Positions 25,182-34,880 of a stretch of DNA of 64,000 bases are shown one piece after another. How positions within the stretch are numbered: the stretch's first letter is position 1; each line of letters starts with the position of its first letter. This DNA is from Taklimakanibacter deserti (lineage in GTDB: Bacteria; Pseudomonadota; Alphaproteobacteria; Rhizobiales; Aestuariivirgaceae). The DNA lies in assembly GCA_003574785.1 (NCBI GenBank), contig QORU01000001.1, positions 186,001-250,000 of the forward strand. Direction: 5' to 3'. A model generated the notes under the pieces. The model was not told where the DNA came from. It saw only the letters and a list, made by a program, of their open reading frames with translations, and did not search any database. Position numbers and translations under genes: made by a program.

Positions 25182-26981
25182 CTATTCACCGGCGCGGCTG
25201 ATGTTGCGGGTCTTGCGGCGGCGCAGCAGCGCCAGCTCCTCCTTGCGGTTGGGGCGGCCCAGCATCTTGCGGAAGACATCGCGCTGCTCATGGACGGAAG
25301 CGATGGCGAGCCCCATGGCCAGCCCTGCGCCGACCAGGACGGATTCGCCCAGCTGCAAAGACGCCTCGATCGTCTCGGGGACCGCTTCGGTGACGCCGAG
25401 CTCATAGAGCTTGACGGCATGGCGATCATCGCGGGCGCGCGCGATGATCTTGAGATCGGCGCGCTCGGCCCGCGCCGCGAGGATGACGTCCTCGACCTTC
25501 TTCGGCTGGTCCATGGTGACGGCGATGACCTGGACATGCTCGATATTGCAGGCGCGCAGGAACTCCGCGCGCGAGGCATCGCCATAATAGATGGGCTTGC
25601 CCGCCTTGCGCTCATGGGCGACCACCTGGGGATCGGTGTCGACGGCGATATAGGAGATGTCGTGCTCCTCGAGCATCTTGCCAATGAGGCGGCCGACCCG
25701 GCCGAAGCCCGCAATGACGACGCGCGCCTCGCTGTCGCCGGGCGGCAATTCCATCGGCATCTCGGCCGCGGCGCTCAGGATCTTCCGCGACAGCGGCCGG
25801 CCCACATAATCGAGCAAGGGTATGGAGGCCATGCTGAGCGACACGATGACCAGGAGCGCATCGCTCATGATCGCGGTGACGACCCCGGCCGAGACCGCCG
25901 CCGCCATGGCGACAAAGGCGAATTCACCGCCCGGCCCGAGCAGGAGCGCCGTCTCGAAGCGGGCCTGGCGCTCGATCGGGAAGAACTGGGCGATGAGCCA
26001 GAACAGGAGGGCCTTGATGGCGATGAGGGCTGCGGCTGCAGGGATGAAGATCTCGGGGTAGGAGGCGATCTGGCTCAGATCTATGCCCATGCCGACGAGC
26101 AGGAAGAAGGCGCCGAGCAAGAGGCCCTTGAACGGCTCGAGGATGGCCTCGACCTCGCGCCGGAACTCGGTTTCGGCCAGGAGCAGACCGGCGAGAAAGG
26201 CGCCGAGCGCCATGGACATGCCGGCAAGGCTCGCGGCATAACCGGCCCCCACGGCGATCAAGAGCGTCGTGGCCATGAACAGGTCGCCGCTCCTCGTCTG
26301 GGCCACCAGGCGCAGCAATGGGCGCAGCAGGAACCGGCCGATCACCACGATGAGCGCGATAGCGATGAGCGCCTGGGCGATGGCGGTGAGAATGCCGGCA
26401 AAGGAAAGGCCGGCCTCATTGGCGCCGAGCACATTGACGAGCAGCAGGATCGGGATGACCGCCAGGTCCTGGAACAGCAGCACCGCAAAGCTGGCGCGTC
26501 CGGTCTGGGTGCCGAGGCGCTTGGCGTCGGAGAGGAGCTGCACCACGATCGCGGTCGAGGAAAGAGACAAGGCCGATCCCACGATCAGCGCCTCGGCCGG
26601 CGCCAGGCCCAGCCACAGGCCGATCGAGGTGAGGACGATGGTGGTGACGAGCATCTGCAGGCCGCCCAGGCCGAAGACCAGGCGGCGCATAGTGATCAGG
26701 CGCTCGAAGGATAATTCGATGCCGATCAGGAACAGCAGGAAGACGACGCCGAGCTCGGCGAGCCGCGACAATTCCTCCGATTCCGTGAAGACGAAATTGG
26801 CGAGCCAGGGCCAGGTCTCGGCGAGCTTTCCCAGCATATTGGGGCCGATGAGGGCGCCGACGATGAGGAAGCCCAGGATCGAGCTCAGGCCCAGCTTGCG
26901 GAAGATGGGAATGACGACGCCCGCCGTGCCGAGGAAGATCAGGGCTTCCTTATAGGCGCTCGGATCGACGGGGGACGACAT
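25182..26981 (-). CDS. CPA2-family monovalent cation:proton antiporter with RCK domain
   Basis: This is a 599-residue inner-membrane transporter of the KefB/KefC type. About 12 helices make up the N-terminal ~390 residues, from IFLGTAGVVIPIFRKLG through SLSSTAIVVQLLSDAKRLG, which carries the conserved family motif, to FALAFVAMAAA-type segments. A cytosolic RCK/TrkA-N domain follows (RVVIAGFGRVGRLIGKML, then IAVDTD) and binds NAD(H). Such proteins exchange K+ for H+ in stress, and Kef relatives respond to glutathione adducts. It is convergent with the ferredoxin reductase gene and ends 2 bp after it. Confidence 0.9.
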   Translation of the reverse strand: MSSPVDPSAYKEALIFLGTAGVVIPIFRKLGLSSILGFLIVGALIGPNMLGKLAETWPWLANFVFTESEELSRLAELGVVFLLFLIGIELSFERLITMRRLVFGLGGLQMLVTTIVLTSIGLWLGLAPAEALIVGSALSLSSTAIVVQLLSDAKRLGTQTGRASFAVLLFQDLAVIPILLLVNVLGANEAGLSFAGILTAIAQALIAIALIVVIGRFLLRPLLRLVAQTRSGDLFMATTLLIAVGAGYAASLAGMSMALGAFLAGLLLAETEFRREVEAILEPFKGLLLGAFFLLVGMGIDLSQIASYPEIFIPAAAALIAIKALLFWLIAQFFPIERQARFETALLLGPGGEFAFVAMAAAVSAGVVTAIMSDALLVIVSLSMASIPLLDYVGRPLSRKILSAAAEMPMELPPGDSEARVVIAGFGRVGRLIGKMLEEHDISYIAVDTDPQVVAHERKAGKPIYYGDASRAEFLRACNIEHVQVIAVTMDQPKKVEDVILAARAERADLKIIARARDDRHAVKLYELGVTEAVPETIEASLQLGESVLVGAGLAMGLAIASVHEQRDVFRKMLGRPNRKEELALLRRRKTRNISRAGE

Positions 26982-27055
26982 GTTCTTGCCTGTTGCTCAC
27001 CGGCTTGAGTGTGTGCGAAGCCTCGCTGCTTGCAAAGCAGAATCGAGGGAGACCC

Positions 27056-28165
27056 ATGAATTCTCACCACGCCACACCCGCCGGCAAGACGCGCGCCCGG
27101 GCGCTTGGGCTGCCCTTTTCCGGAGATCCCGGTGAGAACAATGCCATCACCGATGTCGCCGGCGTCGAGGTCGGGACGACGACGCTGATCTCGGGCGAAG
27201 GCAAGCTCATCGTCGGGCAGGGGCCGGTGCGCACCGGCGTCACCGCGCTTTTGCCGCGCGGACGAAAGAAGGCCCAGATACCCTGCGCCGCCGGATCCTA
27301 TTCGCTCAACGGCAATGGCGAGATGACCGGCACGATCTGGATCGAGGAGTCGGGCGAATTGCAGACCCCGATCACCATCACCAACACCCATTCCTGCGGC
27401 GTCGCGCGCGATGCCACGATCGAATGGCTGGTGCGCCATGGCGGCGGCAATGTGCAGGACTGGGGACTGCCGGTCGCGGCCGAGACCTTCGATGGCGACC
27501 TCAACGATATCAACGGCTTCCATGTGAAGGCTGAGCATGTGATTCAAGCCCTGGAAGGCGCGCGCGGCGGCCCGGTCGAAGAGGGCAGCGTCGGCGGCGG
27601 CACCGGCATGGTGTGCTACGACTTCAAGGGCGGCAACGGCACGGCATCGCGGGTCGTCAAGATCGGCGGACGCCGCTACACGCTGGGCGCTCTCGTCCAG
27701 TCGAATTTCGGGCAACGGCCCGAATGCACGATCCTCGGCGTGCCGGTCGGCCTTCATCTCAAGGGCGATGAGCTGCGGGGTAGCCCTGCGGGCTCCATCA
27801 TCGTCATCATCGCGACCGATGCGCCGCTCGAAGCGCATCAGCTGAAGCGCATCGCCCGGCGCGTGCCCTTGGGTCTGGCACGGACCGGCGGCATCGGCCA
27901 CAACAGTTCGGGCGACATCTTCCTTGCCTTCTCGACCGCCAATGAAGAAGCCTTCGCTGCAAAGCGCGGCGAATTGCGCCGCATGGAGGCGATCGGCACC
28001 CAGGACATCGATCCGCTCTTCGTCGCGACGATTGAGGCGACGGAGGAAGCGATCATCGACAGCATGATCGCCAACCAGACGATGGTCGGGCGCGACGGCA
28101 ATCGCTGCGTGGCGCTGCCGCATGACCGGCTGATCGACGTGATGAAGAAGTATGGAAGGATGTGA
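27056..28165 (+). CDS. P1-family peptidase (DmpA-like aminopeptidase)
   Basis: This is a 369-residue enzyme of the self-cleaving N-terminal nucleophile-type P1 family (DmpA, BapA). The autocleavage/nucleophile serine is S247 in SPAGSIIVIIATDAPL. Other family blocks are NAITDVAGVEVGTTTL at the N-terminus, THSCGVARDA, EGSVGGGTGM and GGIGHNSSGDIFLAFST. Relatives remove N-terminal D- or beta-amino acids from peptides. ATG 27056 has a GAGGGAG ribosome site. Divergent from the CPA2 antiporter. The substrate is not predictable. Confidence 0.9.
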   Translation: MNSHHATPAGKTRARALGLPFSGDPGENNAITDVAGVEVGTTTLISGEGKLIVGQGPVRTGVTALLPRGRKKAQIPCAAGSYSLNGNGEMTGTIWIEESGELQTPITITNTHSCGVARDATIEWLVRHGGGNVQDWGLPVAAETFDGDLNDINGFHVKAEHVIQALEGARGGPVEEGSVGGGTGMVCYDFKGGNGTASRVVKIGGRRYTLGALVQSNFGQRPECTILGVPVGLHLKGDELRGSPAGSIIVIIATDAPLEAHQLKRIARRVPLGLARTGGIGHNSSGDIFLAFSTANEEAFAAKRGELRRMEAIGTQDIDPLFVATIEATEEAIIDSMIANQTMVGRDGNRCVALPHDRLIDVMKKYGRM

Positions 28166-28198
28166 TCCCCTCTCCCCTTTGGGGGCCAGGGTAATGGT

Positions 28199-29176
28199 TT
28201 ACTTCTTCGGCTCGACATGGCCGCCGAATTCGAAGCGCATGGCGGAGAGCAGTTTTTCCGCGAATGTGTGATCGCGGCGCGAGCGGAAGCGGGTGTAGAG
28301 CGCCGTCGAGAGCACATCCGCCGGCACGGCTTCCTCGATCGCCGCCTCGACCGTCCAGCGGCCTTCGCCTGAATCGGAGACCGAGCCGGTGAAGCTCTTG
28401 AGATCGCCGTCGCGGGTGAGCGCAATGGCGCAGAGATCGAGCAGCCAGGACGAAACCACGCTGCCGCGCCGCCACACCTCGGCGATATCCGCCATGTCGA
28501 GCGTGAAGCGCTCATCCTCGGGCAGGTCGCTGCTCGACTTGTTGCGCAGGATATCGAAGCCCTCGGCATAGGCCTGCATGAGCCCATATTCGATGCCGTT
28601 GTGGATCATCTTGACGAAATGACCCGAGCCTGCGGGGCCGCAGTGAATATAGCCATGCTCGGCACGGGGATCGCGTCGGTCGCGGCCAGGCGTGCGCTCG
28701 ATCTTGCCGATGCCGGGGGCGAGGCAGGCAAAGATTGGATCGAGATGGGTGACGATCGCCTGGTCGCCGCCGATCATCAGGCAATAGCCGCGCTCGAGAC
28801 CCCAGACGCCGCCGGACGTGCCGACATCGACATAGTGGATGCCTTTGGGCCGCAAGGCCTTGGCGCGGCGGATGTCGTCCTTGTAGAAGCTGTTGCCGCC
28901 GTCGATGAGGATGTCGCCTTCGCGCATCAGGCCTGCGACCTCGGTCAGGACCGTCTCGGTAATCTTGCCGGCCGGCAGCATCAGCCAGACGGCACGAGGC
29001 GACGAGAGCTTCTGCAGCATGTCGGCCGCGTCCTTGGCCGGCGTGGCGCCTGCCTTCTCGACGTCCTTCACCGCATCCTGATTGCGGTCGAGCACAACGC
29101 ATTTGTGTCCTTCCCGCATGAGGCGGCGGGCGATGTTGGCGCCCATGCGTCCGAGACCGATAATACCGATATCCAT
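28199..29176 (-). CDS. 6-phosphogluconate dehydrogenase, decarboxylating, short (NAD-type)
   Basis: This 325-residue enzyme has the Rossmann motif [16 protein letters not shown] and the substrate loop [10 protein letters not shown]. The catalytic region is [19 protein letters not shown], whose Lys and His are the general base and the substrate contact. The length (about 300-335) fits the shorter group of bacterial GndA/YqeC-type enzymes and not the ~470-residue Gnd. It oxidises 6-phosphogluconate to ribulose-5-phosphate in the pentose phosphate pathway. GGGAG precedes ATG 29176. Confidence 0.92.
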   Translation of the reverse strand: MDIGIIGLGRMGANIARRLMREGHKCVVLDRNQDAVKDVEKAGATPAKDAADMLQKLSSPRAVWLMLPAGKITETVLTEVAGLMREGDILIDGGNSFYKDDIRRAKALRPKGIHYVDVGTSGGVWGLERGYCLMIGGDQAIVTHLDPIFACLAPGIGKIERTPGRDRRDPRAEHGYIHCGPAGSGHFVKMIHNGIEYGLMQAYAEGFDILRNKSSSDLPEDERFTLDMADIAEVWRRGSVVSSWLLDLCAIALTRDGDLKSFTGSVSDSGEGRWTVEAAIEEAVPADVLSTALYTRFRSRRDHTFAEKLLSAMRFEFGGHVEPKK

Positions 29177-29202
29177 GTTCTGCTCCCTCTCGATTTCAGA
29201 TG

Positions 29203-29877
29203 TCATGCTACGACATTGGATGACGACAAGATGTCAAGGGCATGGGCGATCTGATCATCGGTGATGATGTGATCGCTGCCCGGATAGAAACGCATGGTCA
29301 CGATGGCGCCGTGGGCCTTCAGATGCTCGGCGGTTTCGATCACACGCTCGGCCGGAATGAAAGGATCCTTCTCGCTGCAGCCGATGAAGACGGGCGTGCC
29401 TTCGAACCGCCCGCGTTCCTCCCGGTGCATCGGATCGGGGCCGATGAGGCCGCCGGTGAAGCCGAGGACGCCGGCATAGCGGCGCGGATGGCGCGCGGCA
29501 TATTCGAGAACGAGGCAGGCGCCTTGCGAGAAGCCGGCGAGCACGATGTCCTCGCCGACATCGAAGCCGAGCTCGTTCACGGCGCGCAAGATGGCGCCGA
29601 GCCGGTCGAGCGACTGGATGAGAAAGGGCTCGTTGGCGGCAATGGGGCCCATGAATAGCCCGGGATACCAGCTTCTGGTTTCGGCACTGGGGGCGAGAAA
29701 ACACACGCCCGGTGAGGCCAGCCGGTCGGCCAGCGGCAGGATGACCTCGGCCGAGGCGTGGCGCCCATGAATGAGGAGCACCACCTTGGATGCCTTGGCC
29801 AAGGGCGTGCCGGCAACGAGGAGATCATGCGTTGCGATGAGGCGGCGCGCCTTGGTTGCGGAAATGCGGGATTTCAT
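29203..29877 (-). CDS. Alpha/beta hydrolase, carboxylesterase MhqD-like
   Basis: This is a 224-residue alpha/beta hydrolase with the nucleophile elbow GFSQG, an upstream oxyanion loop [16 protein letters not shown], and a late DP and SDH supplying the acid and base (CSEKDPF and PGSDHII). The family includes phospholipase/carboxylesterases such as MhqD. ATGA overlaps the stop of the upstream ring-cleaving dioxygenase gene, so the two are translationally coupled. In Bacillus, MhqD and MhqO act together in tolerance to quinones. A similar role here is an inference from this pairing. Confidence 0.87.
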   Translation of the reverse strand: MKSRISATKARRLIATHDLLVAGTPLAKASKVVLLIHGRHASAEVILPLADRLASPGVCFLAPSAETRSWYPGLFMGPIAANEPFLIQSLDRLGAILRAVNELGFDVGEDIVLAGFSQGACLVLEYAARHPRRYAGVLGFTGGLIGPDPMHREERGRFEGTPVFIGCSEKDPFIPAERVIETAEHLKAHGAIVTMRFYPGSDHIITDDQIAHALDILSSSNVVA

Positions 29878-30827
29878 TGCAGAGGCTTCAATCCGGCTTC
29901 GATGCTGGCGCGGCGGCCTTCGAGGAAGGGCGGCAATGACAGGCGCTGGCCCAGGCTCTCCAAAGGCTCGTCGACGGCAAAGCCTGGCCCGTCGGTCGCG
30001 ATCTCGAACAATATGCCATTGGGCTCGCGGAAATAGAGCGAGCGGAAATAATAGCGCTCGACCTCGCCGCTCGAGGGAAGCTTGAAGCTGGCCAGCCTCT
30101 CGGTCCAGTGATGGAGCATCTCGACGCTCGGCGTGCGGAAGGCGACGTGATGGACGCCGCCGGCACCTTGGCCAGCGATCGGGAGATGCGGCTCGACCGC
30201 CACATGAAGCTCGGCGGCCGGGCCGCCATCGCCCATGGCGAAGACATGAAGCGACGTCTTGCCATTGGGCAAGGGGTGCGTACGTGCTTCCTTCATATTG
30301 AGGACTTGCGTGAGCACGGCGGCGGTCGGCTTCACATCCGGCACCGAGAGCGTGATCGGGCCGAGGCCGCGGATCTGGTGGGCCGTGGGAACCGGACTTC
30401 CGTCCCAGGGATGGCTCTGGCCGGCGCCCTTGTCGTCGACAAGCCGCAGGCGCTGGCCTTCCGGATCCTCGAAATCGAGCGATACGTAGCCGGCCAGTTC
30501 GGCGATCTCGCCCGTCTTCGCCTTGGCGGCGATGAGACGGTCGCGCCACCAGGCGAGACTTGCTTCGCTTCCGACCCGGAGCGCCGTGCGCGAGATCGCG
30601 TGCATGCCGCGCCTCTCGCGCCCGACCGGCCAATCGAAAAAGGTGACGTCGCTGCCGGGGCTCGCTTTGCCGTCGGCATAGAACAGGTGATAGGCGCTGG
30701 TATCGTCCTGATTGACGGTCTTCTTGACGAGCCTCAGCCCCAGCACCCCGGTGTAGAAAGCGAGATTGCCCGGGGCGTCGGCGGTGATGGCGGTCAGATG
30801 ATGGATGCCGCGCAGCAGTTCAGCCAT
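29874..30827 (-). CDS. VOC ring-cleaving dioxygenase, MhqO-like
   Basis: This is a 317-residue protein with two glyoxalase-fold modules (residues 5-150 and 150-300). The start [20 protein letters not shown] and later GVHHVAFRT supply metal-binding His residues, and FEIA near the end supplies the Glu. It matches the MhqO/ring-cleaving dioxygenase group used in quinone and aromatic detoxification. It forms an operon with the MhqD-like hydrolase. No MarR-type regulator is adjacent. Confidence 0.87.
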   Translation of the reverse strand: MAELLRGIHHLTAITADAPGNLAFYTGVLGLRLVKKTVNQDDTSAYHLFYADGKASPGSDVTFFDWPVGRERRGMHAISRTALRVGSEASLAWWRDRLIAAKAKTGEIAELAGYVSLDFEDPEGQRLRLVDDKGAGQSHPWDGSPVPTAHQIRGLGPITLSVPDVKPTAAVLTQVLNMKEARTHPLPNGKTSLHVFAMGDGGPAAELHVAVEPHLPIAGQGAGGVHHVAFRTPSVEMLHHWTERLASFKLPSSGEVERYYFRSLYFREPNGILFEIATDGPGFAVDEPLESLGQRLSLPPFLEGRRASIEAGLKPLQ

Positions 30828-30852
30828 GCCGATCTCCTTTTTGTTCTTTGTA

Positions 30853-31722
30853 CTAAATGCGATTGAGCGGCACTTTCAGATAGACATTGCCGTCCCGGTC
30901 CGGCTCGGGGAAATGGCCGGCATTCATGTTCACCTGGATCGAGGGAATGATCAGTTTCGGCGCGCCGAGCTTCTTGTCGCGCGCGGTGCGCATGGCCACG
31001 AAGTCGTCCTCGCCGACGCCGTCCTTGACATGGACATTGCCGGCGCGCTCGGCGGCGACGGTCGTCTCCCAGGCGAAGAAATCTCGTCCCGGCGCCTTGT
31101 AGTCGTGACACAGGAACAATCGCGTCTCCGGCGGCAGCGACAGAACCTTCTGGATCGACCTGTAGAGCTGCCGGGCATCGCCGCCGGGAAAATCGGCGCG
31201 CGCGGTGCCATAGTCCGGCATGAACAGCGTGTCGCCGATGAAAGCGGCATCGCCGATGACATAAGTCAGGCAGGCCGGCGTGTGGCCGGGCGTGTGCATG
31301 ACATGGGCCTCGATCGAGCCCAGGCTGAAACGGTCGCCATCCTTGAACAGGCGGTCGAACTGGCTGCCGTCGCGCTGAAATTCCGTCCCGGCGTTGAAGA
31401 TCTTGCCGAACGTATTCTGCACGACGGTGATCTTGTCGCCGATGCCGAGCTTGCCGCCGAGCTTTTCCTGGATATAGGGAGCGGCGGAAAGATGGTCGGC
31501 ATGGACATGGGTCTCGAGGATCCAGTCGAGCGTCAGGCCGTGACGGCGGACATGATCGATCAGCTTGTCGGCCGATTGCAAGGAGGTGCGCCCGGCCGAG
31601 GGGTCATAGTCGAGCACAGAATCGACGATGGCACAGATTTTCGTGGCGGGATCGCTCACCACATAGCTCACCGTATTGGTGGCTTCGTCGAAGAAGCCCT
31701 GGACATCGGGATGACTGGCCAT
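30853..31722 (-). CDS. MBL-fold hydrolase, persulfide dioxygenase-like
   Basis: This 289-residue metal enzyme has [10 protein letters not shown] (ligands H72, H74, D76, H77), then [32 protein letters not shown] and FLCHDY. The second set is characteristic of ETHE1/Blh-type persulfide dioxygenases that oxidise glutathione persulfide to sulfite. There is no rhodanese domain. An AGGAGG ribosome site directly precedes ATG 31722. It lies 25 bp downstream of the MhqO-like operon on the map but is transcribed towards it, so it may head that operon. A palindromic repeat lies just upstream. Confidence 0.87.
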   Translation of the reverse strand: MASHPDVQGFFDEATNTVSYVVSDPATKICAIVDSVLDYDPSAGRTSLQSADKLIDHVRRHGLTLDWILETHVHADHLSAAPYIQEKLGGKLGIGDKITVVQNTFGKIFNAGTEFQRDGSQFDRLFKDGDRFSLGSIEAHVMHTPGHTPACLTYVIGDAAFIGDTLFMPDYGTARADFPGGDARQLYRSIQKVLSLPPETRLFLCHDYKAPGRDFFAWETTVAAERAGNVHVKDGVGEDDFVAMRTARDKKLGAPKLIIPSIQVNMNAGHFPEPDRDGNVYLKVPLNRI

Positions 31723-31750
31723 GATCTCCTCCTGCCTCCCTTTATATATT

Positions 31751-31798
31751 GCGCATCGGATTATCCGAAAACCGGTATCCACTTTTCGGCCCGATGCG
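31751..31798. repeat. Dispersed palindromic repeat, copy 4
   Basis: A full copy with GCGCATCGG/CCGATGCG ends and the core TCCGAAAACCGGTATCC plus ACTTTTCGG, just upstream of the persulfide-dioxygenase-like gene. It is the first of three consecutive inverted repeats between 31751 and 31935. Confidence 0.85.
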
Positions 31799-31828
31799 TC
31801 GAGGCGATGATAGACCGTATTTTTGTCA

Positions 31829-31875
31829 AAGCATAATGCGCCAAGACGGCACGTCTTGGCGATAACATTATGCTT
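31829..31875. repeat. Large inverted repeat
   Basis: AAGCATAATG-CGCCAAGAC (31829-31847) pairs with GTCTTGGCG (31853-31861) and CATTATGCTT (31866-31875). The loop is 5 bases and there is a 4-base bulge (ATAA). This gives 19 paired positions. No other copy is present in this window. It could be a terminator-like structure, a regulator site, or a mobile miniature element. Confidence 0.8.
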
Positions 31876-31889
31876 CGATTTAGTCGACG

Positions 31890-31935
31890 ATCACGCTCAT
31901 GACTTTTGACGGTACCGTCAAAAGTCATCGTGATC
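31890..31935. repeat. 30-bp perfect palindrome with extended arms
   Basis: The 30 bases at 31899-31928 form a perfect palindrome centred on GGTACC, with arms ATGACTTTTGACG. Beyond it GATCACG (31890-31896) and CGTGATC (31929-31935) extend the pairing after a 2-base bulge, so the right arm touches the stop codon of the DMT transporter gene. There is no T-run, so it is not a standard intrinsic terminator. It could be a protein-binding site or a cruciform-forming element. Confidence 0.85.
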
Positions 31936-32846
31936 TAGATGCGACGGGGTTTCAAAAAAGTAAGAAGCCGTCCGTCGATGAGCGCCAGACCGACGGCGAT
32001 GGTCGCCATGCCGACGATATGATGAAGGCCGAGCGCCTCGCCAAGCACGGCAATGCCCAAGAGGATGGCGCTCACTGGTACGAGGAAAGTGACCAGTACG
32101 ATGTTGGTGGCGCCGGCGCGCTTCAGAATCGTGAAATAGAGAATGTAGGCGAGCGAGGTGCACAGGACGGCAAGACCGATGATGGCGAGCCAGACGTCGA
32201 GGGACGGCGATGCAAGGCGCCAGGGCATATCGATGGCGAGCATGACCGGAAAGAGGATGAGGGAGGAGCCCGCAGTCTGGCCGGCGGCGGTGATCAGGGG
32301 CGGGATGGTGGAGAAGCGGCGGCCGAAGACGCTGGCGAAGGCGTAGGACACAGCTGCCGCGACAATGGCGAGCTGCGAGAGGGGCGAGCCTCCCTGCGCT
32401 CCCAGGATATCCGTGCCCATCATGGCGGCGACGCCGGAGAGACCGATCACGGCGCCGAGCAGCCGGTTCCAGGACAGCTTCTCGTCCGCCGTCAGCATGT
32501 TGGCGGCCAGCACGGTAAAGAACGGCGTGGTGGCGTTCAGGATCGCGGCGAGGCCGGAAGCGACCTCGCGCTGGCCCCAGACGATCAGGCTGAAGGGGAT
32601 GGCGTTGTTGATGAGGCCCATGATGAGGAAATTGCGCCATAGGCCAGGCTGGCGAAGCGGCAAGAGGCCCATGGCCCAGGCGGCGAGCCAAAGGCCGATG
32701 CTGCCGAGGCCCACCCGCAGGAAGACGATGGTGAAGGTCGGGAGCTCCTTGACGGCGATGGCGTAAAAGAAGAACGAACCGCCCCAGACGATGCTGAGGA
32801 GGATGAGCATGGCCCATTCTGCCGGTCCCATCGTGCGGTTGATCAT
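31935..32846 (-). CDS. DMT-superfamily transporter (EamA family)
   Basis: This is a 303-residue membrane protein with about 10 helices in two EamA repeats (residues ~9-140 and ~155-290). It begins WAMLILLSIVWGGSFFFYAI and carries the family pattern LNATTPFFTVLAAN. Drug/metabolite exporters of this family move amino acids or related small molecules. I take ATG 32846 because AAGGGG lies at the right distance. ATG 32864 is also possible and adds six residues. Its end lies in a large palindrome. Confidence 0.87.
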   Translation of the reverse strand: MINRTMGPAEWAMLILLSIVWGGSFFFYAIAVKELPTFTIVFLRVGLGSIGLWLAAWAMGLLPLRQPGLWRNFLIMGLINNAIPFSLIVWGQREVASGLAAILNATTPFFTVLAANMLTADEKLSWNRLLGAVIGLSGVAAMMGTDILGAQGGSPLSQLAIVAAAVSYAFASVFGRRFSTIPPLITAAGQTAGSSLILFPVMLAIDMPWRLASPSLDVWLAIIGLAVLCTSLAYILYFTILKRAGATNIVLVTFLVPVSAILLGIAVLGEALGLHHIVGMATIAVGLALIDGRLLTFLKPRRI

Positions 32847-33010
32847 GCGGCGCGCCCCTTGCATGTGAGGAACCGGAAAGCGGTATCACATGCCCCGTTA
32901 CGTTCATGGTCCCGGGTTTATTTCAACCTGGGGTGGGCGCTCCTTAGCCGAAATCGTGGAGTTTGCCACCCGATTCCGGATGGCTGGGGAGGGCGAAGGT
33001 CGCTGCAGGG

Positions 33011-34354
33011 TTATTTCGAGATATACATGTTGCGGGCGATACTGTCGCGGATGATGCCGAAAGCGGTTGCCAATTCTTCATTGGTATCGGCGTTGAAATA
33101 ATATTTGGGCTGCGGCTCGCCCGCCGCCACCTTCTTTTCCAGATTGTCGGAAGCGCAGTCGTGCAGGCGCGTTTCTGTGTCCGCATTGTCTTCGTCGTTG
33201 AGATCGAAGGAGACGGTGACCACGCGAATGCCGGCGTCTTTGATCGCCGTGCACAGGCTCTCCAGATTGGCTTCGGCCTGCGCCACCGACAAGATGTTGT
33301 TCGGGCCGTTGCCGGGGCTCGTCTGCTTGCCGTCGGTCAGGAGCACGATCGCTTTCAGGGTCTCCTCGGCATTCTGAGGCGCTTCATAGGGAGCATTGGG
33401 CGTCAGGACATGCCAGGCCGTCTCCATGCCTAAGGCAATATGGGTGTTGCCATAAGGAACCATCTCGCTGATCTGGGTCGCCGTGGCGGAGTGGTCGGTC
33501 GACAGCGGCCGCACCTTCAGTTTGTTGTCCTGGAAATAGCTGCAGCTCGTGGTGAAGAATTTGGTGCTGTTGTTCTTCGTGCTGGTGTCCGGCGTGTCGG
33601 TCTTGAGATTGTTGGGATAGTTGCGATCGTCGATGCAATAGGTCGATTGCGACGTGCCGGTCTTGCCGTAATAGAAGTTGTTGGGCATGGTGACGCGCAC
33701 CGCATGCGAGAAGGGCACCAGGCCGAATTCGACATCGGGATTGGTGTAGTTCTGCGACAGGTTCTTGACGAGCTTCACGGCTTCGTCGCGCATCGTCTTG
33801 TATTTGCGCTCGCCGCCGACATATTCGGTCATCGAGCTCGAATAGTCCATGACGAGGATGATCTGGCCCTTGTGATAGTCGGAGAAGACGGGGAGCGTGA
33901 CAGTGGAGGAAACGGTGCTGGCCGCGCCATCGCTGCCCAGAGGCATCTGCGTGAAGCCCGCGATCCGCGTCAGTGTCGTGGGAATATTGCCTGAGGCCGT
34001 CATGGTCAGCGTATTGTCGTCCTTGTTGACCTTGACGTCGGTGACGATGTTCGCCTTCGCCAGGACGTCGTTCTGGGCCACATTCTGGTCGAAGCTGGCA
34101 TCGGCTATGGCCACATAGCCGTCACTGCCGGTTCCGTAAGCGGCGGCAGCGTTCAAGGCGGCGGCGTCGACGGCCGCCTGCACCTCGACCCTGGCCGAGG
34201 ACAACCTGCTCGAGTCGATGGCGACCCCGGCGATCATGACCAGGGGAATCGCGCACAGGGCGGTCAGCGGCGCCACATTCGCCTTGTCGTCGGACCTCAA
34301 TCCGGCAAGGCCGGACTGCGCTTTTAGCCATGTGCGAAAATTTGAGCTGAGCAT
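33011..34354 (-). CDS. TadE/TadG-like protein with von Willebrand A domain
   Basis: This is a 447-residue protein. It starts with a TadE/TadG-type hydrophobic helix (residues 28-48, NVAPLTALCAIPLVMIAGVAID) followed by the SARVEVQAAVDAAAL block that typifies the family. A VWA domain (~165-430) carries the metal site D170-YSSS and VVLLTDGKQTS-type strands. Tad-associated VWA proteins take part in pilus assembly or surface attachment. No other tad genes are in this window, so this is an orphan member. The gene shares orientation with the small secreted protein just upstream. Confidence 0.87.
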   Translation of the reverse strand: MLSSNFRTWLKAQSGLAGLRSDDKANVAPLTALCAIPLVMIAGVAIDSSRLSSARVEVQAAVDAAALNAAAAYGTGSDGYVAIADASFDQNVAQNDVLAKANIVTDVKVNKDDNTLTMTASGNIPTTLTRIAGFTQMPLGSDGAASTVSSTVTLPVFSDYHKGQIILVMDYSSSMTEYVGGERKYKTMRDEAVKLVKNLSQNYTNPDVEFGLVPFSHAVRVTMPNNFYYGKTGTSQSTYCIDDRNYPNNLKTDTPDTSTKNNSTKFFTTSCSYFQDNKLKVRPLSTDHSATATQISEMVPYGNTHIALGMETAWHVLTPNAPYEAPQNAEETLKAIVLLTDGKQTSPGNGPNNILSVAQAEANLESLCTAIKDAGIRVVTVSFDLNDEDNADTETRLHDCASDNLEKKVAAGEPQPKYYFNADTNEELATAFGIIRDSIARNMYISK

Positions 34355-34371
34355 GGGTCAAGGTCCGTGGG

Positions 34372-34701
34372 TCAGAGGGTTGCCAGGATGGACAGTGCGG
34401 TTTCGCTATAATCGGCGCAGAAAGCCGGCGTATCGGTGCCGATCTCGGACGCTATCTGATCGAAGATGGCGTTGATCGTGTCGGCGGAGGCATCCGTGTC
34501 GGTGACGCGGTTCTCGATGATTTCCTGAAGTCTGGCCAATTGCGTCTCATCGACCGAAAGTTCGCATTTGCGCACGGCGATGAGCACCTTGTAGTAGGTG
34601 TTCAACGTTTCCGCCTGGGCCGGCACGGGGGCTCCGACGAAAGCGACAGTTGCTGCCAGCTGGATAGCGGCGAGGATGCTGCCCAATATTTTCGGTGACA
34701 T
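34372..34701 (-). CDS. Small secreted protein of unknown function
   Basis: This is a 109-residue protein with a Sec signal peptide ending at AQA (about residue 30). The mature part is a short helical domain with two cysteines (KCELSV and FCADYSE). It lies 17 bp upstream of the TadG-like gene on the same strand, so the two are probably co-transcribed and function together. I recognise no family. Confidence 0.7.
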   Translation of the reverse strand: MSPKILGSILAAIQLAATVAFVGAPVPAQAETLNTYYKVLIAVRKCELSVDETQLARLQEIIENRVTDTDASADTINAIFDQIASEIGTDTPAFCADYSETALSILATL

Positions 34702-34880
34702 CGCGAGTATTGCCCCTTCTCGAAAAGCTAATATCGAGTGAACGGCAACCTAGGATCGGCGTCTAAGCCATGGCTTAAGAGATTGGTTAGAATTGTGCTT
34801 ATCCAGACCCCATCCACATTACGATCGGTTTATCCTTAATCGTTTCTTCACTGCAGCAACAAGGATGTCATGAAACCTGA

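Noticed and set aside
25290..26714. A 474-codon plus-strand open frame
   Set aside because: It is antisense to the CPA2 antiporter, which shows the correct helices and RCK domain. Asp/Gly/Arg-rich shadow.
34775..34790. A CtrA-like site upstream of the small secreted gene (TTAA-N7-GTTA)
   Set aside because: The second half does not match TTAA, so it is not a full site.
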